From contig JAFEUB010001103.1 in the NCBI GenBank assembly GCA_024529925.1, forward strand, positions 434,001 through 498,000: 64,000 bases of DNA, given 5' to 3'. The notes beneath the pieces were generated by a model, which did not search any database, was not told where the DNA came from, and saw only the letters and a list, made by a program, of their open reading frames with translations. The stretch comes from Ophthalmolycus amberensis (lineage: Eukaryota > Chordata > Actinopteri > Perciformes > Zoarcidae). The position numbers and the translations under genes were made by a program. Positions 57,225 to 64,000 of the stretch are shown piece after piece; position 1 is the stretch's first letter; each line of letters begins with the position of its first letter.

Positions 57225-59078
57225 TAAAAATTTAATTGAATGTGTGTTTTAATTATGTCATGCTTGTAAATCGTTGTTGAACATTCTAAGTTGTACTACG
57301 GTCATGTTTAATATTTTAATGTGTAAAGATACATTTTGATGTATACATTCAGGGACAATCACTGATGAGTTCTCATCTGCACCCAACAGCCTGAAAATAT
57401 ACAGTAAGTTGGCTCAACTGATTTGACATGTTGGCCCAAATATAGTGTCTTTAGAGTGAGGGCTGAGGCCACATCTGGGTTTGAGTTAAGCTCTTTCTAA
57501 AGAAATACCGATATGTATGATATTCCAAGATGATATTGTGATTGCTGACATGTTTGGCACTGAAGTGGTAATGCGATTATCTGACATTGAGGATGCCTGT
57601 GAACTCCTTTGCAGCTCCTTTAAAAAAAAAAAACTGCAGCATGACTCAGTGAGGCAGTGTTGCTCTAAATTTAAAGCTCTCACACATGCTGCCACGTGAT
57701 CTTCATCAGTTCTCTGACAGTTTGAGGTGAATTTAGAATAAATCATGTCGCCTCAAAATCTCAGGTCAATTTAATTCTGTAAATAACCACTGTAGAGTTA
57801 AAAAATAGTTCGACGGTGGTTTGTAACACCTCCCAATGCTTCAATGTCAGTCAGACACTGGTAATGTTTATGCCTCGTCCTTCCTTTTGCATCTTTGTCT
57901 GTAAGTCCAAATATCTATTTTTGCACATAATGTCCATGACACCGTGTCCTAACTGGCCTCGTGCAACGCAGCACTACGCCCTGTTTCTATTTATTCCTGA
58001 AAAGTGATTAATGGATTTGTAGGTCATTTTGTGGAATAGTTTCGGTCAGAAGAGGGTTCCTGAGGAGATTCACAAAACACTGTGCAACGTGTGAGCACCT
58101 GTCAGTAGATGTAGAGGCTACTCACTCATCATGAGCCCAATCAAATTACATTTTGATTACATATAATGAGAGCTGATTGGTGATGAGGTGCTTTTATAAT
58201 CCCCAGGCGCAATGTATGGAAATTGGCTTGAGTTAAATTGATATATTATCTCCGCCAGGAGATCATGTATTCGGTTGTGAGTGTGCCTGCGTGCTTGAGT
58301 GTTTTTGCGTTTGTGTGCATCTCTGTGTCTGTCTGTCCGTCTGCCTGGACTTTCAACATATAGTCTAAGTTTGAATATTTATTTGAACAGTAAAAACTAA
58401 AAAAAACAGATGTTTCAATATAACAATGACAGAATGTAAAACACCAAGAGGGTGAAGGCTAAACGTGTTTGTATCAAACATTACAGCAGTGGTCGTTGCA
58501 CACACTGTCGGAAATTGAACTTCTTAAGGAAAATTATTACTGACATGATTTTCAGGCCCAGTCTTACTTTAACACCTTAATTATTGCATATCAGTGAATC
58601 AAAAATCAGATTATTACAGAACAGACATGGCTCGTTCTCTCCCTTTCAACCCAGAGTTGGATAGTTTGTTGCGTATTATAACTCACAAATCAGAATGACA
58701 TTTCAGACCTCACACACTCTTCACCTTGAGCACACCTTGATCCAGATGGATCAGCTGTGTGTGTGTTCTCATGTCTCTCATTGAACTTTCACTCGTGAAA
58801 CCGTTTTTTTTTGACAGTATCGTTTTTTTTCTGTGTTGTTATGCACAGCAACAAAATATCAACGGAGTTTATTAAAGAAAGCACAGAAATCTTCGGAGCT
58901 ATCGGGGTATGTGAGAAAAACACAAAGACATACTGCATGTGGGAAAAGGAATATGTGTATCCTGTGCTTAAAGGGCTGCTTATTATAAATTGTAAAAAAC
59001 AAAACAATATATATGTATATATACACACACAGTATATATATATTGTTTTTACTTGGAGTTGAATGGAATTTAGTATGT
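57225..59078. other. Non-coding stretch with a fish CCGCCAGGAG repeat
   Basis: No gene is seen. About 58250-58355 (CTCCGCCAGGAGATCATGTA followed by GTGTCTGTCTGTCCGTCTG) resembles a common fish dispersed sequence. A TA/CA run lies near 59010-59042. Other frames are short and unassigned. Confidence 0.5.
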
Positions 59079-59080
59079 AG

Positions 59081-59938
59081 TAGGGGTGTACAAAATTCAC
59101 GGCTCGGTACGTCCCTTCATTTTTGGGTCATGGTTCGGTAGGTTTACGGTGCAATCGCGAAGACAATGAAAATGCGGAAAATAACTTTTCAAAATGATCA
59201 ACATTCAACAGTTGCTCATTGGACATAATTACTGCCATGTTGTCAATAGTAAATAAATAAATAACAAAAATAAGACAGAACAGAAATAATCTGTCATGTA
59301 AACTTGAAGTATTCCTGATCCTGTAATGCTCCATGATGAGACTCTGACCTGTTGATAATTCCAGAACTGGGCTTGAGCTAATGCTCGTTTCTGCAGGGCA
59401 GCACAACGGACTGACTGAGATGTACATGTGAAGTCACATTGTAGCGCGGCTCAAGCACTTACACCGTATGCCTTCAATCTGTATCGTCTACAATCAAGTG
59501 TGGTTGCATATAAGCAGCAATTCTGTATGACGTTATAGTTACTTAGGCACGGTCTGAATGTGCAGGGGGAGGCTGCCTGAACGCTGTGAGGAGAAGGACT
59601 GGCCTGTTTAAGTTTTGTTTCCGCTAATCGACACACTTTAGCTATGCTGATGTAAATTAAATGTTTGAAGGGCATCCACGTAGATGCCTGACTTCGGTTA
59701 AACTGTCTGCATACAGTTTGACACAAATTGTGGTCCATTGAGCTTCATCAACCCGACTAACCAACTGACAGCAACTGGTGCGCTGCCAAAACTTTAGAAC
59801 TCGCTCTCCAGAATTTATTTTCCGCGTGTGTGAAATTGTAGACAGAAGCAGCGCTGTGAGTCACAGGGCGTACCGAAAGGAAACCGAACGTCCTGTACCG
59901 AATGGTTCAATACCAATACACATACTGTTACACCACTA
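59081..59938 (+). mobile_element. hAT-like MITE, 858 bp
   Basis: The left end is TAGGGGTGTACAAAA. The right end (read as reverse complement) is TAGTGGTGTAACAG, an imperfect inverted repeat. GGCTCGGTACG near the left end and GTACCGAATGGTTC near the right extend the inverted resemblance. The flanks GTATGTAG (59073-59080) and GTTTGTAA (59939-59946) match at 6 of 8 positions, consistent with an aged 8-bp hAT target duplication. No transposase frame. Confidence 0.75.
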
Positions 59939-59946
59939 GTTTGTAA

Positions 59947-60845
59947 GGCTCACGGCATAGAAAGAACTTTTTCTATTTTTTTTAAATGGAGCACGACATA
60001 TTTTCAGCAACGGTCTCTGTTTATTTGAATAATCCACACAACATGCTGTCAATGTCAAAGAACAAGGTCTGTGAGCTATAGAGCCAATAGAAAAATTACA
60101 CCGACACCTTTTAATATATCATGTTATATATCTTCTCCAGCTCAAAAATTAAAAATAAATACCACACGCAAGCAGGGCAGATAAAAGATTTGCTGTACTC
60201 TTATTTACAGGTACTACATCAAATGATGAATAAGACCACACAATGCGACATAACCACAGGCAAACAATATCAAGTGATTTATAAACAACAGGAAAATTCA
60301 AATGAGCAAAAAATCCAATATTACCTATTCTATTGAGTTCAAATGGGCTCAACTTCTACATCCCAGCCTTGATTTATCTATCATATTACCGCTCTGGGTA
60401 TAGAGACACACACACACACTCATCAATACCCCTCACCTATAACACACACACACCTCCAACCTCATGCACTGACACACCAACAGACAAACACAAAAACGCA
60501 CACACCCCCTTGCTTGCAGCACTCGTATCTGCAGACTGCCAGATAGGTGCTGTGTGTCCTCTGAACATCCTGATTTCATCTCCTGGCAAAGTGATTGACA
60601 GCTCTGACAGCTGGGCTCCATCCCCTATGCAGACGTGCGGACAACACACACAACGCCTAACAGCGGCAGAGAGATGGAGTGGGAGTGAGGGGAGGAGAGA
60701 TGGCGGGGAGAAGGGAGGGTGAAGGAGACGCAGGTATTTCGCAGATTGATGAGGAGATACTGTTTCGATTGAGAGAGATTGATTGATAAATGTAGACACG
60801 GACATGAAAGTGGGCCCGTGAAGGCAGGAGAAATCAACCTGAGGG
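59947..60845. other. Non-coding stretch with short CA runs
   Basis: CA runs at about 60407-60419 and 60440-60452 and GA-rich sequence at 60665-60740. No supported gene. Confidence 0.5.
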
Positions 60846-60849
60846 AATA

Positions 60850-61270
60850 ATGCTGAGAGTCAGGAGAGTGGAGGTCCTGAGTGGGCAGCGTGCCGCGGAC
60901 AGGACTTATGAAAGGATAATTATCCCCTCGACACATGTGCAGCCGCAGCAGGCCGCGGCAATATGCACGCGCATATTTAAACAGGCGTTCCCTCTGATAC
61001 ACACTTTGAAGAGTGATGAAAGGGCAATTATTGGGACGCGCTCTGCAGAGGCCTGCGGCACAGGGTCCGAGTGCCTTTGGGGAATGCTGCGGCTACACCG
61101 AGCCAGGTGGTATAAGTGTTTTGTCACACGCTAACAGACAAGTGCTCATCGGCGGGCTCGAAGCAGCTAGACGGGGCCCCGGCCACACATATTCATGTGT
61201 CAGTTAGTAATCATGCAGCATGGCCTTATTTTCCCTGACTGCTCAGGCTTGTCAGAAACACTCAGGGTAA
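60850..61270. promoter_or_regulatory. Candidate conserved non-coding regulatory block
   Basis: Non-repetitive, CpG-containing sequence with words such as AAAGGATAATTATCC, ATATTTAAACAGGCG, GGGCAATTATTGGG, ACATATTCATGTGTCAG and TAGTAATCATGCAGCATGGC. The texture resembles vertebrate developmental enhancers and no exon is evident. Composition-based inference only. Confidence 0.3.
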
Positions 61271-61335
61271 CATGCATCACTCACTTCCCTGACACCCGTC
61301 TCATTCGCGCGTGCTTGTGTTGGTGCGTGGGAGAG

Positions 61336-61363
61336 CGTGTGTGTGTGTGTGTGTGTGTGTGTG
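61336..61363. repeat. (GT)14 microsatellite
   Basis: An uninterrupted GT run. Confidence 0.95.
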
Positions 61364-61494
61364 GTCAACGAGCACATGTGTGTATCTCCGTTTTTGCCTC
61401 GGGAATGACAGCCAGCCCGTCATTAACCTCTACGCAAGACTCCTTGACATGCCCGCTCCCCCGGCGGCGGCCATTTTCTGGCTGCTCGAGAGCC

Positions 61495-61560
61495 GCGGCC
61501 TATATATAAACCGCGATGAGGAGAGCGAGATAAGGTGCGGGAGATAGAGGACGGAACACA
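61495..61560 (+). promoter_or_regulatory. TATA/MEF2-like site in a CpG-rich context
   Basis: CGGCCTATATATAAACCGCG (about 61496-61515) contains CTATATATAA, which fits both a TATA box and the MEF2 consensus YTAWWWWTAR. It lies in a GC-rich, CpG-containing stretch (GGCGGCGGCC, GAGCCGCGG) with a GATAAGG word downstream. It could be a core promoter or an enhancer site; no transcript start or exon can be shown. Confidence 0.35.
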
Positions 61561-62745
61561 AGCGTCACTGTGGCCAAGCGTCACCACCCTTTAAATGTGT
61601 ATCAATAGGCAAGTCAATGAATAAAACTGATTTTAAAAAAGGTTGTCGAGATTAAGGCTGTATGAGGGTGATGTATCGAGTGATGCGTTGGTGTTGCTCA
61701 AAGTCACGGACAGATATTGTCACTTGACAAAAAAAAAAAAAAAAAAAAGCAATGAGTTGAACTCTGTGCTCGCTCTGAGAGAGGATTCTTGTGCTAAGAC
61801 CATCGACTTGTCGCCGGATATAGTGTGGAGGCTGTGATAAGACTTGAACACAGCAGGAGGGCCTAATCCAAACCACCTAACTCCTCGAATGCTGAGCTGC
61901 ACAACACCATAGCGATGATTAAGCAAGATTCCTCTAAGATAAATGTTTTCGCAGGAGATTACTCCGTGCTGGTGCATAGCAGAGAAGTTGGCAAGATGGC
62001 TCAGAGACCTCCTGAAATGCATCATCTGTGGGGGAGATCAGGCGCCCTCATCTGCAGGAATGTGTCATTAATTAAAGGATATCTGATGGAGCACAGCGAG
62101 AGACAAAGAGGGGTGAACTCTGAGGCGTAAAAGAAATGTCACTTTAGGTCTTCAAACATCCAACAAAAATGTTCATACCTTTTTTATCCTGCACCCAAAT
62201 CTGTTGTTTTTCTAACCTAATCTAAAAAATCCTCCTGTGTTGTCTTAAGTTTAGACTTTGTATGTTTTGTGCCAAATTAAATTAAGGGCAGGAACAAATA
62301 ATGTACCAGACATGGCTGTTTTTTTGTTTTTTTTTCATTTTCTCTCTCCATGTACTGTGAGATATTTCCAAAGACACTGAAGTATAGCAGAGGACCATCA
62401 CACTTCATTTCCTTCCAGATTCTGTCTTGGCTGTTTCTGTTGCTGAACCAACATCGCGGCGGCCCGAGATAACACGGTGCACTGTCAAGATTATGTCCTC
62501 AAGTGTAATTTTACTGAGTCTGCCTGCGGCACTGACCAAGCGCAGCTGCTAAACTGGACAGTAACATGTTTTTGTATGTGTCTGCGTGTGCCTTCGCCTC
62601 TCCCCATGTTGAGACCCAAAGCTCTATTATTGCCACCGGTGCTTCGTATTACTTTTCAGTATAAAAGGGGCAGAAAAGAGCATTACTACATGGGACTTGA
62701 TTGTTGCAATAGTCCATATCTGATAGGGGAGCACATGCTGATACA
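61561..62745. other. Non-coding stretch with poly-A run
   Basis: A 20-base A run lies at 61729-61748. The sequence around 61900-62130 and 62460-62560 is non-repetitive and could be regulatory. No gene is supported. Confidence 0.5.
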
Positions 62746-62749
62746 TCAG

Positions 62750-62950
62750 CAGTGGTGGAAAGCATCAAAGTACATTTACTCAAGTACAATTTTGAGGTAC
62801 GTGTACTTGAGGTACTTTACTCTAGTACTGCCATTTTATGCTACTTTATATTCTTAGTATAGTAGTACTCCAGTACGTTTTCCATTTGAGAAATTATACT
62901 TTTTACACTACATTGCTTCTAAACTTCAAAGATACTTTCTTTCAAATAAC
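62750..62950 (+). mobile_element. Left end of the CAGTGGTGGAA-type MITE
   Basis: It starts CAGTGGTGGAAAGCATCAAA, then GTACATTTACTCAAGTACA, TTTTGAGGTACGTGTACTTG and CCATTTTATGCTACTTTATA, a very common fish MITE left half. The right end of the same family is at 46467-46660. The right half is missing here, so the copy is truncated. Confidence 0.7.
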
Positions 62951-62954
62951 TTAA

Positions 62955-64000
62955 GATGTAAACTGTGTCCAATATTCCACGAGAAAAAAAAAATACACAT
63001 TTGTGGAGCAGAACTTCCAGGTAGGGGACAACCTCTTCAATATGTACCGTATGTTGTGATTTATTGGAGAATAAGGTGCTCACACAGTGATGGCTCATCA
63101 AAAATCTCATACTGTCATATATAAACAACGATGTATGAAATTGAAGACTGAAACTGAATAGAGAGACCGCATCGATGTTACTGTCTGGTGACTGGAGACA
63201 AATATGTTGCAATACTCATAAGTGGCCACAATATGCTCTGAGTTTAATAAATCAGATCAATCCACTGGTAGTAACAGTCGGTGGCAGTCTTGCATATTCT
63301 GACGGATGGTGAGTTTTAAGATGGGAGCTGGAGATTTGTGGCGCTCCGTCCGCAGACCAGACTTCTTAATCGCACAGCTTACAAATGACTTTGTTCGCGC
63401 TCTCTTCCTCTCTCCAAAACGTATTGAAAATACAAATTCACAACATGTTTTTACCAAATGAAATATTGTGCCTCAGTCCATATTTGTTGGTGCGGTCTAG
63501 CAGCAATCTACCAGCACCATATGTTATATTTATAGTAACAATAACACAAAATCAGACTTGTTACTTCATTAAAGGCATTGCATGAAGGAATTTGGCTCTG
63601 TTGTCGTGACCAACCAAAATTGTGTTTAACAATAATCTCGTCATATATATGTACATATATTTACATTCATACCTAAATACTTGTGTGGTTTTACTTAAAT
63701 TCGAATTTAAATGCAGGATTTTAAATTGTGATTTAAGACATGGCCACGGTCAGATGGTCTGTTTTGTTTGAAAATGTTTCCACCTTTGAACAATTTATGT
63801 ACAGAGATGGTGGGAAACAGCAGCTTAAAAATACACTTAGTAAATCATCCGCTCCTCTACCTGTGAACACTTGTGATCAAGCTATACACGAAGGCAGCAA
63901 ATTGCTGTGCACGCTATAATACGCCGCTCCTTTTGAAAGCAGTAAACCATGCCAGTGAAGGCTATTTAAAGACGCAGTGATTGTACCTACTGGCCACTTT
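62955..64000. other. Non-coding stretch to the window end
   Basis: AT-rich, short frames only; no gene or structured repeat recognised. Confidence 0.5.

Overview
The window reads as teleost fish nuclear DNA. The diagnostic evidence is a Rex3-type (RTE clade) non-LTR retrotransposon, an endogenous-retrovirus-like provirus, several miniature DNA transposons of kinds common in ray-finned fish (TTAA-flanked and hAT-like), and very dense simple repeats (GA/CT, CA/GT, G/C homopolymers). No complete host protein-coding gene, rRNA or tRNA could be supported. Most open frames are short, frameless through simple repeats, or lie inside decayed mobile elements. The window is best read as an intergenic (or large intronic) repeat-rich stretch.

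Layout. 1-45 kb: mostly single-copy-looking non-coding DNA carrying scattered microsatellites and dispersed repeats. The best-defined are two TTAA-flanked MITEs (12587-12999 and 20326-20748), a solo-LTR-like unit on the minus strand (about 18769-19325), two inverted copies of a degenerate repeat cluster (about 24.0-24.4 and 27.85-28.2 kb), a non-LTR reverse transcriptase fragment (about 27.3-27.6 kb), and hAT-like copies (41.6-42.0 and 42.85-43.68 kb). Several blocks (notably 21.2-21.6, 22.3-22.9 and 60.85-61.25 kb) have the look of conserved non-coding regulatory DNA, but this is only inference.

45-57.2 kb is a mobile-element pile-up. From left to right: an hAT-like terminus, a MITE in inverted orientation to a copy at 36.4 kb, an AT-rich array, a retroviral Gag capsid remnant on the minus strand (about 45610-46110), a plus-strand 3'-terminal-looking coiled-coil coding segment (46200-46437), a MITE right end, an array of four large hairpin units (46661-47172), and then a 5'-truncated Rex3 copy. 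The Rex3 copy is split by a 7.9-kb LTR provirus (48937-56819) and resumes at 56820, ending in its typical GATG tail near 57221. The provirus has a primer binding site, a Gag start with a myristoylation-type N-terminus, pol remnants (RT edges and RNase H), env remnants with a membrane anchor, a polypurine tract and a complete 3' LTR. Its 5' LTR is truncated.

The most interesting point is a mismatch of ages. The comparable 234 bp of the two LTRs differ at only two positions, yet the interior is riddled with stops and lacks the RT catalytic core and a recognisable integrase. That is what is expected if an already defective provirus was copied recently using proteins supplied in trans. 57.2-64 kb returns to non-coding DNA, with an 858-bp hAT-like MITE (59081-59938), a CpG-richer block with a TATA/MEF2-like site (about 61.5 kb) and another MITE left end (62750).
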